64,000 nt of DNA from Pegoplata infirma (taxonomy: Eukaryota; Arthropoda; Insecta; Diptera; Anthomyiidae): NCBI GenBank assembly GCA_963921195.1, contig OY992536.1, positions 108,402,778 to 108,466,777 on the forward strand. The letters are read 5' to 3'. The translations under genes and the position numbers were made by a program. Under the pieces are notes generated by a model. It was not told where the DNA came from. It worked only from the letters and a program-made list of their open reading frames with translations, and did no database searches. This document shows positions 11,500 to 24,017 of this stretch, one piece after another (position 1 is the first letter of the stretch; every line of letters begins with the position of its first letter).

Positions 11500-14400
11500 G
11501 ATATCTGATAAAATTACAAATACATTTAGGGGCTTTTCCCGCACATGGGGTTTGTAGCCCGGGACTAGTAGATTCTTAAAAAATATATACCTAAGAAATC
11601 GTATGTTTGAGATCGGAGATATATATTTTTTAAAAAAATTAATAATACACTCTGCAAATTATAGGGTTATAATGAGCGACCTCTAAAAAAGTCAAAATAC
11701 ATTTAGGGGCTTAACCCGCACATGGGGTTGGTAGCCCGGGACTAGTAGATTCTAAAAAAATATATAGCTAAGAAATCGTATGTTTGAGATCGGAGATATA
11801 TATTTTTTAAAAAAATGAATAATACACTCTGCAAATTATAGAGTTATAATGAGCGACCTCTAAAAAAGTCAAAATACATTTAGGGGCTTAACCCGCACAT
11901 GGGGTTGGTAGCCCGGGACTAGTAGATTCTAAAAAAATATATAGCTAAGAAATCGTATGTTTGAGATCGGATATATATATTTTTTTAAAAAATGAATAAT
12001 ACACTCTGCAAATTATAGAGTTATAATGAGCGACCTCAAAAAAAGTCAAAATACATTTAGGGGCTTAACCCGCACATGGGGTTTGTAGCTCGGGACTAGT
12101 AGATTCTAAAAAAATATATAGGTAAGAAATCGTATGTTTGCGATCGGAGATATATATTTTTAAAAAAATTAATAATACACTCTGCAAATTATAGGGTTAT
12201 AATGAGCGACCTCTAAAAAAGTCAAAATACATTTAGGGGCTTAACCCGCACATGGGGTTGGTAGCCCGGGACTAGTAGATTCTAAAAAAATATATAGCTA
12301 AGAAATCGTATGTTTGAGATCGGAGATATATATTTTTTTAAAAAATGAATAATACACTCTGCAAATTATAGAGTTATAATGAGCGACCTCAAAAAAAGTC
12401 AAAATACATTTAGGGGCTTAACCCGCACATGGGGTTTGTAGCTCAGGACTAGTAGATTCTAAAAAAATATATAGGTAAGAAATCGTATGTTTGCGATCGG
12501 AGATATATATTTTTAAAAAAATTAATAATACACTCTGCAAATTATAGGGTTATAATGAGCGACCTCTAAAAAAGTCAAAATACATTTAGGGGCTTAACCC
12601 GCACATGGGGTTGGTAGCCCGGGACTAGTAGATTCTAAAAAAATATATAGCTAAGAAATCGTATGTTTGAGATCGGAGATATATATTTTTTAAAAAAATG
12701 TATAATACACTCTGCAAATTATAGAGTTATAATGAGCGACCTCTAAAAAAGTCAAAATACATTTAGGGGCTTAACCCGCACATGGGGTTGGTAGCCCGGG
12801 ACTAGTAGATTCTAAAAAAATATATAGCTAAGAAATCGTATGTTTGAGATCGGAGATATATATTTTTTAAAAAAATTAATAATACACTCTGCAAATTATA
12901 GAGTTATAATGAGCGACCTCAAAAAAAGTCCAAATACATTTAGGGGCTTAACCCGCACATGGGGTTTGTAGCCCGGGACTAGTAGATTCTAAAAATATAT
13001 ATAGCTAAGAAATCGTATGTTTGAGATCGGAGATATATATTTTTTAAAAAAATGAATAATAACTCTGCAAATTATAGGGTTATAATGAGCGACCTCTAAA
13101 AAAGTCAAAATACATTTAGGGGCTTAACCCGCACATGGGGTTGGTAGCCCGGGACTAGTAGATTCTAAAAAAATATATAGCTAAGAAATCGTATGTTTGA
13201 GATCGGAGATATATATTTTTTAAAAAAATGAATAATACACTCTGCAAATTATAGAGTTATAATGAGCGACCTCAAAAAAAGTCCAAATACATTTAGGGGC
13301 TTAACCCGCACATGGGGTTTGTAGCCCGAGACTAGTAGATTCTAAAAAAATATATAGCTAAGAAATCGTATGTTTGAGATCGGAGATATATATTTTTTAA
13401 AAAAATGAATAATACACTCTGCAAATTATAGAGTTATAATGAGCGACCTCTAAAAAAGTAAAAATACATTTAGGGGCTTAACCCGCACATGGGGTTTGTA
13501 GCTCGGGACTAGTAGATTCTAAAAAAATATATAGGTAAGAAATCGTATGTTTGCGATCGGAGATATATATTTTTAAAAAAATTAATAATACACTCTGCAA
13601 ATTATAGGGTTATAATGAGCGACCTCTAAAAAAGTCAAAATACATTTAGGGGCTTAACCCGCACATGGGGTTGGTAGCCCGGGACTAGTAGATTCTAAAA
13701 AAATATATAGCTAAGAAATCGTATGTTTGAGATCGGAGATATATATTTAAAAAAAAAAATGAATAATACACTCTGCAAATTATAGGGTTATAATGAGCGA
13801 CCTCTAAAAAAGTCAAAATACATTTAGGGGCTTAACCCGCACATGGGGTTGGTAGCCCGGGACTAGTAGATTCTAAAAAAATATATAGCTAAGAAATCGT
13901 ATGTTTGAGATCGGAGATATATATTTTTTAAAAAAATGAATAATACACTCTGCAAATTATAGAGTTATAATGAGCGACCTCTAAAAAGTCAAAATACATT
14001 TAGGGGCTTAACCCGCACATGGGGTTGGTAGCCCGGGACTAGTAGATTCTAAAAAAATATATAGCTAAGAAATCGTATGTTTGAGGTCGGAGATATATAT
14101 TTTTTAAAAAAATGAATAATATACTTTGCAAATTATAGAGTTATAATGAGCGACCTCAAAAAAAGTCCAAATACATTTAGGGGCTTAATCCGCACATGGG
14201 GTTTGTAGCCCGGGACTAGTAGATTCTAAAAATATATATAGCTAAGAAATCGTATGTTTGAGATCGGAGATATATATTTTTTAAAAAAATGAATAATAAC
14301 TCTGCAAATTATAGGGTTATAATGAGCGACCTCTAAAAAAGTCAAAATACATTTAGGGGCTTAACCCGCACATGGGGTTGGTAGCCCGGGACTAGTAGAT

Positions 14401-14932
14401 TCTAAAAAAATATATAGCTAAGAAATCGTATGTTTGAGATCGGAGATATATATTTAAAAAAAAAAATGAATAATACACTCTGCAAATTATAGGGTTATAA
14501 TGAGCGACCTCTAAAAAAGTCAAAATACATTTAGGGGCTTAACCCGCACATGGGGTTGGTAGCCCGGGACTAGTAGATTCTAAAAAAATATATAGCTAAG
14601 AAATCGTATGTTTGAGATCGGAGATATATATTTTTTAAAAAAATGAATAATACACTCTGCAAATTATAGAGTTATAATGAGCGACCTCTAAAAAAGTCAA
14701 AATACATTTAGGGGCTTAACCCGCACATGGGGTTGGTAGCCCGGGACTAGTAGATTCTAAAAAAATATATAGCTAAGAAATCGTATGTTTGAGATCGGAG
14801 ATATATATTTTTTAAAAAAATGAATAATACACTCTGCAAATTATAGAGTTATAATGAGCGACCTCAAAAAAAGTCCAAATACATTTAGGGGCTTAACCCG
14901 CACATGGGGTTTGTAGCCCGGGACTAGTAGAT
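11500..14932 (+). repeat. 177-bp tandem array, left arm (about 20 units)
   Basis: Taking CATTTAGGGGCTT as phase marker, units start at 11523, 11700, 11877, 12054, 12230, 12407, 12583, 12760, 12937, 13113, 13290, 13467, 13643, 13821, 13997, 14174, 14350, 14528, 14705 and 14882, so spacing is 176-178 bp. Units differ by a few diagnostic changes (GGTTGGTAGCCC or GTTTGTAGCTC; TAGCTAAG or TAGGTAAG; GTTTGAGATC or GTTTGCGATC). A four-unit block (13643-14349) is repeated as 14350-14932. The last unit is truncated at the centre. Confidence 0.95.
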
Positions 14933-17900
14933 TTTTGAGGTCGCTCATTATAACCCTATAATTTGCAGAGTTATTATTCATTTTTTTAAAAAATATATAT
15001 CTCCGATCTCAAACATACGATTTCTTAGCTATATATATTTTTAGAATCTACTAGTCCCGGGCTACAAACCCCATGTGCGGATTAAGCCCCTAAATGTATT
15101 TGGACTTTTTTTGAGGTCGCTCATTATAACTCTATAATTTGCAAAGTGTATTATTCATTTTTTTAAAAAATATATATCTCCGACCTCAAACATACGATTT
15201 CTTAGCTATATATTTTTTTAGAATCTACTAGTCCCGGGCTACCAACCCCATGTGCGGGTTAAGCCCCTAAATGTATTTTGACTTTTTTAGAGGTCGCTCA
15301 TTATAACTCTATAATTTGCAGAGTGTATTATTCATTTTTTTAAAAAATATATATCTCCGATCTCAAACATACGATTTCTTAGCTATATATTTTTTTAGAA
15401 TCTACTAGTCCCGGGCTACCAACCCCATGTGCGGGTTAAGCCCCTAAATGTATTTTGACTTTTTTAGAGGTCGCTCATTATAACCCTATAATTTGCAGAG
15501 TGTATTATTCATTTTTTTTTTTAAATATATATCTCCGATCTCAAACATACGATTTCTTAGCTATATATTTTTTTAGAATCTACTAGTCCCGGGCTACCAA
15601 CCCCATGTGCGGGTTAAGCCCCTAAATGTATTTTGACTTTTTTAGAGGTCGCTCATTATAACCCTATAATTTGCAGAGTGTATTATTAATTTTTTTAAAA
15701 ATATATATCTCCGATCGCAAACATACGATTTCTTACCTATATATTTTTTTAGAATCTACTAGTCCCGAGCTACAAACCCCATGTGCGGGTTAAGCCCCTA
15801 AATGTATTTTGACTTTTTTAGAGGTCGCTCATTATAACTCTATAATTTGCAGAGTGTATTATTCATTTTTTTAAAAAATATATATCTCCGATCTCAAACA
15901 TACGATTTCTTAGCTATATATTTTTTTAGAATCTACTAGTCCCGGGCTACCAACCCCATGTGCGGGTTAAGCCCCTAAATGTATTTTGACTTTTTTAGAG
16001 GTCGCTCATTATAACCCTATAATTTGCAGAGTTATTATTCATTTTTTTAAAAAATATATATCTCCGATCTCAAACATACGATTTCTTAGCTATATATTTT
16101 TTTAGAATCTACTAGTCCCGGGCTACAAACCCCATGTGCGGGTTAAGCCCCTAAATGTATTTTGACTTTTTTTGAGGTCGCTCATTATAACTCTATAATT
16201 TGCAGAGTGTATTATTCATTTTTTTAAAAAATATATATCTCCGATCTCAAACATACGATTTCTTAGCTATATATTTTTTTAGAATCTACTAGTCCCGGGC
16301 TACCAACCCCATGTGCGGGTTAAGCCCCTAAATGTATTTTGACTTTTTTAGAGGTCGCTCATTATAACCCTATAATTTGCAGAGTGTATTATTCATTTTT
16401 TTTTTTAAATATATATCTCCGATCTCAAACATACGATTTCTTAGCTATATATTTTTTTAGAATCTACTAGTCCCGGGCTACCAACCCCATGTGCGGGTTA
16501 AGCCCCTAAATGTATTTTGACTTTTTTAGAGGTCGCTCATTATAACCCTATAATTTGCAGAGTGTATTATTAATTTTTTTAAAAATATATATCTCCGATC
16601 GCAAACATACGATTTCTTACCTATATATTTTTTTAGAATCTACTAGTCCCGAGCTACAAACCCCATGTGCGGGTTAAGCCCATAAATGTATTTTGACTTT
16701 TTTAGAGGTCGCTCATTATAACTCTATAATTTGCAGAGTGTATTATTCATTTTTTTTAAAAATATATATCTCCGATCTCAAACATACGATTTCTTAGCTA
16801 TATATTTTTTTAGAATCTACTAGTCCCGGGCTACAAACCCCATGTGCGGGTTAAGCCCCTAAATGTATTTGGACTTTTTTTGAGGTCGCTCTATAATTTG
16901 CAAAGTGTATTATTCATTTTTTTAAAAAATATATATCTCCGATCTCAAACATACGATTTCTTAGCTATATATTTTTTTAGAATCTAGTAGTCCCGGGCTA
17001 CCAACCCCATGTGCGGGTTAAGCCCCTAAATGTATTTTGACTTTTTTAGAGGTCGCTCATTATAACCCTATAATTTGCAGAGTTATTATTCATTTTTTTA
17101 AAAAATATATATCTCCGATCTCAAACATACGATTTCTTAGCTATATATTTTTTTAGAATCTACTAGTCCCGGGCTACCAACCCCATGTGCGGGTTAAGCT
17201 CCTAAATGTATTTTGACTTTTTTAGAGGTCGCTCATTATAACCCTATAATTTGCAGAGTTATTATTCATTTTTTTAAAAAATATATATCTCCGATCTCAA
17301 ACATACGATTTCTTAGCTATATATATTTTTAGAATCTACTAGTCCCGGGCTACAAACCCCATGTGCGGGTTAAGCCCCTAAATGTATTTGGACTTTTTTT
17401 GAGGTCGCTCATTATAACTCTATAATTTGCAGAGTGTATTATTAATTTTTTTAAAAAATATATATCTCCGATCTCAAACATACGATTTCTTAGCTATATA
17501 TTTTTTTAGAATCTACTAGTCCCGGGCTACCAACCCCATGTGCGGGTTAAGCCCCTAAATGTATTTTGACTTTTTTAGAGGTCGCTCATTATAACTCTAT
17601 AATTTGCAGAGTGTATTATTAATTTTTTTAAAAAATATATATCTCCGATCTCAAACATACGATTTCTTAGCTATATATTTTTTTAGAATCTACTAGTCCC
17701 GGGCTACCAACCCCATGTGCGGGTTAAGCCCCTAAATGTATTTTGACTTTTTTAGAGGTCGCTCATTATAACCCTATAATTTGCAGAGTTATTATTCATT
17801 TTTTTAAAAAATATATATCTCCGATCTCAAACATACGATTTCTTAGCTATATATTTTTTTAGAATCTACTAGTCCCGGGCTACCAACCCCATGTGCGGGT

Positions 17901-18098
17901 TAAGCCCCTAAATGTATTTTGACTTTTTTAGAGGTCGCTCATTATAACCCTATAATTTGCAGAGTGTATTATTAATTTTTTTAAAAAATATATATCTCCG
18001 ATCTCAAACATACGATTTCTTAGGTATATTTTTTTTAAGAATCTGCTAGTCCCGGGCTACAAACCCCATGTGCGGGAAAAGCCCCTAAATGTATTTGT
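14933..18098 (-). repeat. 177-bp tandem array, right arm (about 18 units, inverted)
   Basis: These are the same units in reverse orientation. The order of variants mirrors the left arm. The first right unit carries the rare GGATTAAGCC variant and CTCTGCAAA-to-GAGTTATTATT change seen in the left unit at 14174. The second has GACCTCAAACATACG, matching the left unit at 13997. The GCAAACATACG/TTACCTATAT/GAGCTACAAA variant recurs at 15700-15775 and 16600-16660, 885 bp (five units) apart. Confidence 0.95.
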
Positions 18099-18445
18099 AA
18101 TTTTATCAGATATCGGTATATATATATATACTCCGATCTGTAACGTACGGTTCTGAAAATGCATATATTTTAATTTGTATTTGTTTCTTACTATTTACTT
18201 TTTTTTAATTCATGTTTGAAAAATAAGTGTTAATATGCATTTGATATGTTGTCAGATATCGGTATATAATCTATATAAGATATTTTTTTCCAATTTCAAT
18301 TCGTTATATTCGATTTCTGCTAAAAAGATATCTATTTTTGGAAGCTAACTTCACAATGTTAAATAACAGTCTCTGTTAGGATGTTAACATTTTTTAAAAA
18401 GATATCTATTTTTGGGAAGCTAACTTCACACCCTTTAGTATTTCT

Positions 18446-18910
18446 TTATTTTCAAAAAATCGGTAATACAAAAAGTTTATTTGTGTAGTAAATAGTAGTT
18501 GTTGTTTTTAACTACAATTTCAGTTGTTTTTGTATGAAAAATCTCAAACAACTGTTTTTTGTAGTCGTTTTAAAAAACAAATATAAAAAATTACTACAAT
18601 ATAGTAACAGTTGTTTTATGTAGTTTATGTAGTTTTCTAGAAATTTTTAGAAATACGGATGTGCAGGAACTATTTCCAAATTATTTTAACCGTTTTTGAG
18701 GTTAAGATTTTTTTTTGTCAATAAAAATGCAGACAATTTGAGTTACAGTAAAAACAACTGTAGCTTGAAGTAGTTTTTTGTATTTGTTAAGCAATAGTTA
18801 AAAACAACAACAATTTTTGGTTGATTTTACCGTAAAATGTAGTGGACGCCAACAAATGTAGTAGTTTTAACTGTCTTTTGTAGTGGAATCTACCGTCATA
18901 ATTTTTTGAG
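18446..18910. repeat. AGTTGTTTT-rich element
   Basis: The ends TCAAAAAATCGGTA and the inverse around TACCGTCATAATTTTTTGA suggest terminal inverted repeats. Inside are many TAGTTGTTTT, AACAACTG and TGTAGT motifs in both orientations. A similar element is at 30553-31112. No ORF of note. Confidence 0.45.
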
Positions 18911-18947
18911 TATGCCAAATTTCGAAAGGATACCTATTATATTATAT

Positions 18948-19572
18948 TCAAGCAAGTTTAGGATGTATTAAAATGGTGACAAAATCGGGTAATGACATTT
19001 CACTCCTCTTTCGAGTTATTTCCAAAAAAATTCGAGTTAATTCCAAAAAACCAATACTTTCGCCCCATTGGGGGTCCACTGTTATGTTGCTTGCAACAAA
19101 TAGGATCCTGATTCCAAATCTGTAGTCCAAATTTTTTTAGCATGTTTCGTTTTGCGAATATCTCAAAAACGGAACATGCAATAAAAATTTGGATTGCAGT
19201 ATTGGAATCAGTAGGCCCGGTCCATGTTATATAAAATCAATTCCTATTTTTGAAAGATTCTGTAACAGCGGACCACCAAGAGTGCGTCATTATTGTTTTT
19301 TTTTTTACTTTTTAACAACGAATTTTTCAAAAACGGTGTGTGCTAGAAAAAATTGGCAGATTTGGCTTCAGGAGAGCAAAATCTATAAGAATCAGTTGAA
19401 TATTTCACTGGGAGGTTTTTGTTGTCGAACAGTGTAAATATTTAGCAATAACTTGAAAACAGGATCAGCTAGGATTTCATGTTAACGATTTTTAAAGTTC
19501 AAAATAAAAAGGAGTGATATGCCATTACCCGATTTGGTCACGATTTTAACACAACCTAAACTTGCTTGAAAA
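18948..19572. mobile_element. Foldback element, family shared with 40715-41440
   Basis: The left end AAGCAAGTTTAGG followed by GGTGACAAAATCGGGTAATG is mirrored at the right (CATTACCCGATTTGG, CCTAAACTTGCTTG). The internal ATTTGGATTGCAG and GAATATCTCAAAAACGG segments recur at 40850-41250. ORFs at 18948 (minus) and 19189 (plus) belong to the arms. Confidence 0.7.
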
Positions 19573-19739
19573 GGAGTGTGCTGTTCCAAAGAGTGGTGTA
19601 CCTGAACCAGAGAGAAGTGTACAAATTTAAGCATTATAAAACATTCGAATGTCAGATATTTTAGTTATTGATTCCCATCTTTTATATTTTTTTGTAAAAT
19701 TTTACACAAAAAACTCTAAACGAATGGTATTTTTCATTC

Positions 19740-20095
19740 GTCTGTTTTTATACCCTCCACTTACACTTAAAATAATTCTATAATAATTCTTGAAAGTACT
19801 TAAATTAGTAATAATAATGAATAATATAAGTAAAAAATGTTAGTATTAGTAACCAATTCCTGCACTAGGTCCTTATTTAAACAAGTACAAACATTTTTTT
19901 ACAAAAAAAAAATTTTTTACCAAATTTTTTTTTTTACAAAAAAAAAATTTACCAAATTTTTTTTCACCCAAAAATTTTTTTCGCGGATTTGTTTTTTCAA
20001 ATCTTTTTTTTTTGCAAATAAACTTGTTTTACATTGTGGGGGGTATCAATACATTTGGCAAGGTCGAATTTAACTTTCTTACTTATTGACATTTC
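19740..20095. repeat. Mixed repeat fragments (CACTNAAA MITE remnant plus ACCCTCC repeat)
   Basis: TACACTTAAAATAATTC followed by CCAATTCCTGCACTAGGTCC is a partial relative of the MITEs at 53702 and 60694. It runs into a T-rich stretch and then TTACATTGTGGGGGGTATCA, the same junction seen near 2985 and 52000. It has no coding potential; the 78-codon ORF is low-complexity. Confidence 0.5.
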
Positions 20096-20313
20096 AGTTC
20101 GTGTTGTAGAAACTGAAACAAAGAAAAAATGACAACTGTTACGTTTTCGTTCGACTAAATGACATCCGCAATACAGAACCCCAAATTGATTTTCTTTTGT
20201 CATTTGGAGGAACAAAAATAGAAATTGAAATTCGTTATCGAGAAACTGGACATAAATCCTTTAAAATCCTCATATCCGATTTATAATCAAGGTTTTCTTA
20301 AAAAACGCCATGT

Positions 20314-21614
20314 AGGTACTAGGTGATTAGACCGGTTTTTCGAAACCGGTTTCAACCGGTTTTTTGTGGATTGCAACGGTAGGTTTTTTTTAATCCTAAC
20401 TATTCGAAAACCGGTTAGACCGGTTTTTTCACTGTCGAAATCCGGTTTTTTTAAATCAACCTTTTAAAAGCAGTTAAACTCGATATATTTCTTTTAATTG
20501 TAATTTGATTACTAAAAAGATGTTACAAAAAAAGATTTGAACGCAAAACAAGCAAATAAATAATTTCAACTTTGCCCTTGACCCTTGACATTTCCAACCA
20601 TTTGGAATAACTTTTAATTTGAGTAAAATTATTTTTGGATGTATCAAATTTTTACGTATGAAAAAAATTAGTAAACTAATTTTTAGTGATCATTTTTGTC
20701 GACGATCAAAATTTTTATTTTGTTTAGAAATAAAAAAGTTAGAGTAGAACATTTTCCATTTATAATTAAAAAAATTTCTAAATACTTTTCATAAATTTTC
20801 AATTGTATTTAACAATTTTCTAAAGGCTTTTCACAAAATTGCATTTGTATTTAAAAATTTTCTTTTGTGTTTCGAAGATTTCCAAATCGAAACCGCTATG
20901 TGTATTTCAGAGTTTATTGAAGAGACTTTAAGAACACCTGAATTTGGCACTTTTGCGCTGTTTTTTGAGTCAAATTAATGGAAATCGAAAATTTGCAATA
21001 TTATTCAAATATTTATGTCCGAAATATTATTTTAAAGCACTCCGAAATGACCAATTAAGCTGTTCTAAAGTCTCCTCAAAAAAAATTTGAAATACACATA
21101 GCGGTTTTGGTCAGAGCACCGACGAAATGCTTTTCAGAAAATTCCATTTTTTCAAAATTTTTCGTTTATGTTTCAAAATTTTCTACATGGTTTTCAGAAA
21201 TTTCCCTTTGTATTTCATAAAATTTTCATTTGCATTGCAATTTGTACAAATAGACCCTCTGAAATACAATTGAAAATTTTTGAAACATTAATGTAAATTT
21301 AGAAATATAAATTAAAATTTCTGAAATATAATTAGAACATTTTAAAATAAGTGAACATTTCTAAAACATATTTAGAAATTTTTGAAATATAATTGGAAAT
21401 TTCTTAAATACAATTTGTATTTTTTGAACAAGAATTTGAAATAGTGTAGACCGATTTTGTTGACAATCTCTGCTTTATAATGGCCGTGGTCGTCATTGTT
21501 TACCTGATTTTGTCAATTTAAAAAACCAAAACCGGTTTTTTCAAAAATTATGATTTTCGAACTATTCGAAAACCGGTTTTTGAAAAAAGTCGAATAATTG
21601 ATCACCCTAGTAGG
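20314..21614. mobile_element. Foldback element with clustered ACCGGTT motifs
   Basis: The left end TACTAGGTGATTAGACCGG is mirrored by the right end around GATCACCCTAGTAGG. AACCGGTT-type octamers crowd both ends: at least five between 20325 and 20430 and three between 21525 and 21580. The interior is AT-rich with TTTCAGAAA-like repetition. A relic of the same end occurs at 57950-58010. Confidence 0.65.
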
Positions 21615-21715
21615 TACTGAATCAAATCCAAAAACTGTTTTGAATTTGGAAATGTTTGAAAATATATTTTTGACACCATACAGGGTATTTTTTAACTTGT
21701 GAAAAGTGCTAATAA

Positions 21716-22211
21716 CACAGTGATACAAAATCTAACTTTCCGAACCGAATGGGATGAAACCAAAAGCAAATGAAAGTTGACATTTTCCATAACAAAACAT
21801 TTCATGCTTTTTTTAGTTTAGTGCTAGATTTTTATTTACACGCATTTAAAGTTGGTGATTTTAAAGCATTTAAAGTTTTTGTATACTGAATATGTCCCAC
21901 TTTAGGGGCCCCTGCTGGTGCCCTTGTTGGATATGTGGGGTCCAGCGTCCAAGCTTAAGCTCGAAATTACGTCAGCTTTAACCGGTATGAATTCACTGCT
22001 ATTGGTCCAGAATGGCAGAATTAATAAAAATTAACCATTTTGCACCGTTGCGTATGATTGTTATTTAAAGGTAATTATAAAATTATGTATACGCCTCTTA
22101 TACAGTTTTTAAATAATTATAATTATAAAAAAATCTTGAGGGGTTTGTTATGGAAAATGTAAACTTTTATTTGTTTTTGGTTTCATCCCATTCCGATTTT
22201 GTTGCTCTGTG
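21716..22211. mobile_element. Foldback element with CACAG ends
   Basis: The left end CACAGTGATACAAAATC and the inverted right end closing in GTTGCTCTGTG. Subterminal GAATGGGATGAAACCAAAA and CATTTTCCATAACAAA are inverted in the right arm. As at 4918-6145, TAA precedes the left end and follows the right end. Confidence 0.7.
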
Positions 22212-23110
22212 TAATTCATACAATATTGTGAAATCTCAAAGGCAGCTATTTTAAAAAATGACTGCAAATTTTGTATGTAATTTATTTACCAAAAGAGTAA
22301 TAATAATGTTATTTTCAAAATGCAAAACAATACAGACCACTTAACACAAATAAATACAATTTGCTACAATTATTGATTTTATATCACTGTCATACATTGC
22401 ATTTCGTCATAATTTATAATACAAAAAGATTCATTCATTCATGTCATATTTTTTGGAATGACTAATGAAACATATGTATGAATAAAACATTTCATACACA
22501 TACATACATTCATACATTTCCTATGAATTCTACAGAAATTTGTCAAAGCTTCCGTAAAACAAATAATAAAACCTGTTTATTTAAATTAAAAAAATATATA
22601 TTTTTTTTTTAAATAAAAATTAAATAAACTTGATCAAATTTTATATTTTTTTTTGCAAAAAAATACAAATAAAATAAATAAAAATATGCAAATTTTATTG
22701 TAATTAAATGCGAAATAAACAAATTAAAATTGTATTTACTAAAATAAACAATAAAACGAAAATGAAACACACAGAGACAAAGATGTCTTATCATCAAACA
22801 GCAGTTTTGACTTATTGACCTGCCTCAATATAATAAACATTCATAAATTATGTACAATATAAACAAATTAATTTAGAAAAATAATAAAATTAAACATTTA
22901 TGTGTTTGTGACTTATTTCAAAACTAAAACACACGGGTAAAAAGTGTTTTTGTTTTTGGGCAAAAGGTGAAGTTTGTTTTTTTGGGCAAAAGGTGAAGTA
23001 TGTTTTTTTTTTAATTATGGCAATTTAAAGTTAAATTTAACCCATTTTGCTGCGGTCTTAGATTTGATGCAAATTTTAAAATAACATTTTGTGATATTAC
23101 AGTGCTACAC
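22212..23110. other. AT-rich non-coding stretch, no gene seen
   Basis: It contains CATACATA/ATTCATTC microsatellite-like runs near 22430-22530 and a nearly pure A/T region at 22560-22760. The 62-codon minus ORF lies in that A/T region and has no coding signature. I see no repeat partner in the window for most of it. Confidence 0.4.
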
Positions 23111-23764
23111 TCAACCAATTACACTGTGCACCAAGATTTTGATCAAAAACCCCAAAGGGTTTTGAAAACTTATATCAAGTTCTTCATGCCCACTGAAGTT
23201 TTTAATTTTGTTTTACCCCTTTATCTCTATTTTTAGGGGTTTTTTAGTCCCTTTTTCAAATATTTTCGTAGAAATGCTCTACACAAAAATTTCTGCGTTA
23301 AATTTTCCTATGACTTTCTTTACATTTTTAAGCAGCCCTAGTGAAATTTTATGCAGAAAATATTTATTAACCCATTTTGGACCAAGATTCAATTTTATTT
23401 TTTTGGAAAAAGGTACTTTTTTAGGGTAATTAGCACCCGCTGATCTCAAAAATCTTGTCAAAAAAAATGTTCAATGTGCCGTTTCCCCTGAAAAGCCTGC
23501 ATTTCAACTTTTTATGCAATTTTAATATTTGGATTTATTTGCTATAGTTTCAAAATAATTCAAATTGGTGGAATTTGGTAATAAATTAAATCTAAAAAAA
23601 TTTTAAATTAGTCAAAAAAATTAAAAGCCGAAAATAAAAAAATGCTAAATTTTCGTTTTTGCTTGAAACAATTTCTGTGCTGATTTGCATTGCATTTCAT
23701 GGACATACAAATTGCGGTGGTCAAGCGGGGATATATTTTTTGTAATGCAGAAAGATGAGACTTA

Positions 23765-24012
23765 CCCCCCTATTCTAGAAAAAATTGTCATTATAACAAT
23801 TTGTTATAGAATTTTGTATTGTGATTTCTGGCGATATTAATAATTTTTGTTGATAAAAAAAATATGTAAGTACATAAATACAATTTGGCAAAGCCTTTGT
23901 CATGAAAATTGTTTTGCAAAATTCGCTAATTGTGGAGATACTTACATAGAAAATGTGTCTTGTTATAATTTTGTCATTTGTTATAGATGACAATTTCCTT
24001 AGAATAGGGGGG
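23765..24012. mobile_element. MITE, tandem copy 1
   Basis: A 248-bp element beginning CCCCCCTATTCTAGAAAAAA and ending in the inverse TTAGAATAGGGGGG, with about 30 bp of terminal inverted repeat (ATTGTCAT and ATAACA inside). It lies in an older foldback of the family at 2476. The ORF on its minus strand is a by-product, repeated word for word in copy 2. Confidence 0.85.
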
Positions 24013-24017
24013 TAAAA

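Larger units (their letters stand above)
9145..18435. mobile_element. Giant Foldback-type element with tandem-repeat arms
   Basis: The element is 9,291 bp and almost entirely an inverted repeat. It begins AAGGGTGTGAAGTTAGCTTC and ends with the exact inverse. It is flanked on both sides by the 9-bp duplication TAGTATTTC (9136-9144 and 18436-18444). Each arm has an outer unique part of about 310-340 bp and an inner tandem array of a 177-bp unit. The arms meet head to head at about 14933 with essentially no spacer. Drosophila FB elements, grouped with Mutator/MULE, likewise have long inverted repeats built of tandem units and 9-bp duplications, so I assign it to that type by architecture. No transposase is present. 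A separate foldback is inserted at 9456-11487. Confidence 0.88.

Noticed and set aside
11500..18098. A repeat array resembling CRISPR or centromeric satellite
   Set aside because: There are no unique spacers between the units and the context is a eukaryotic genome. The arrays are bounded by transposon ends and a 9-bp duplication, so a mobile element explains them better than a centromere.
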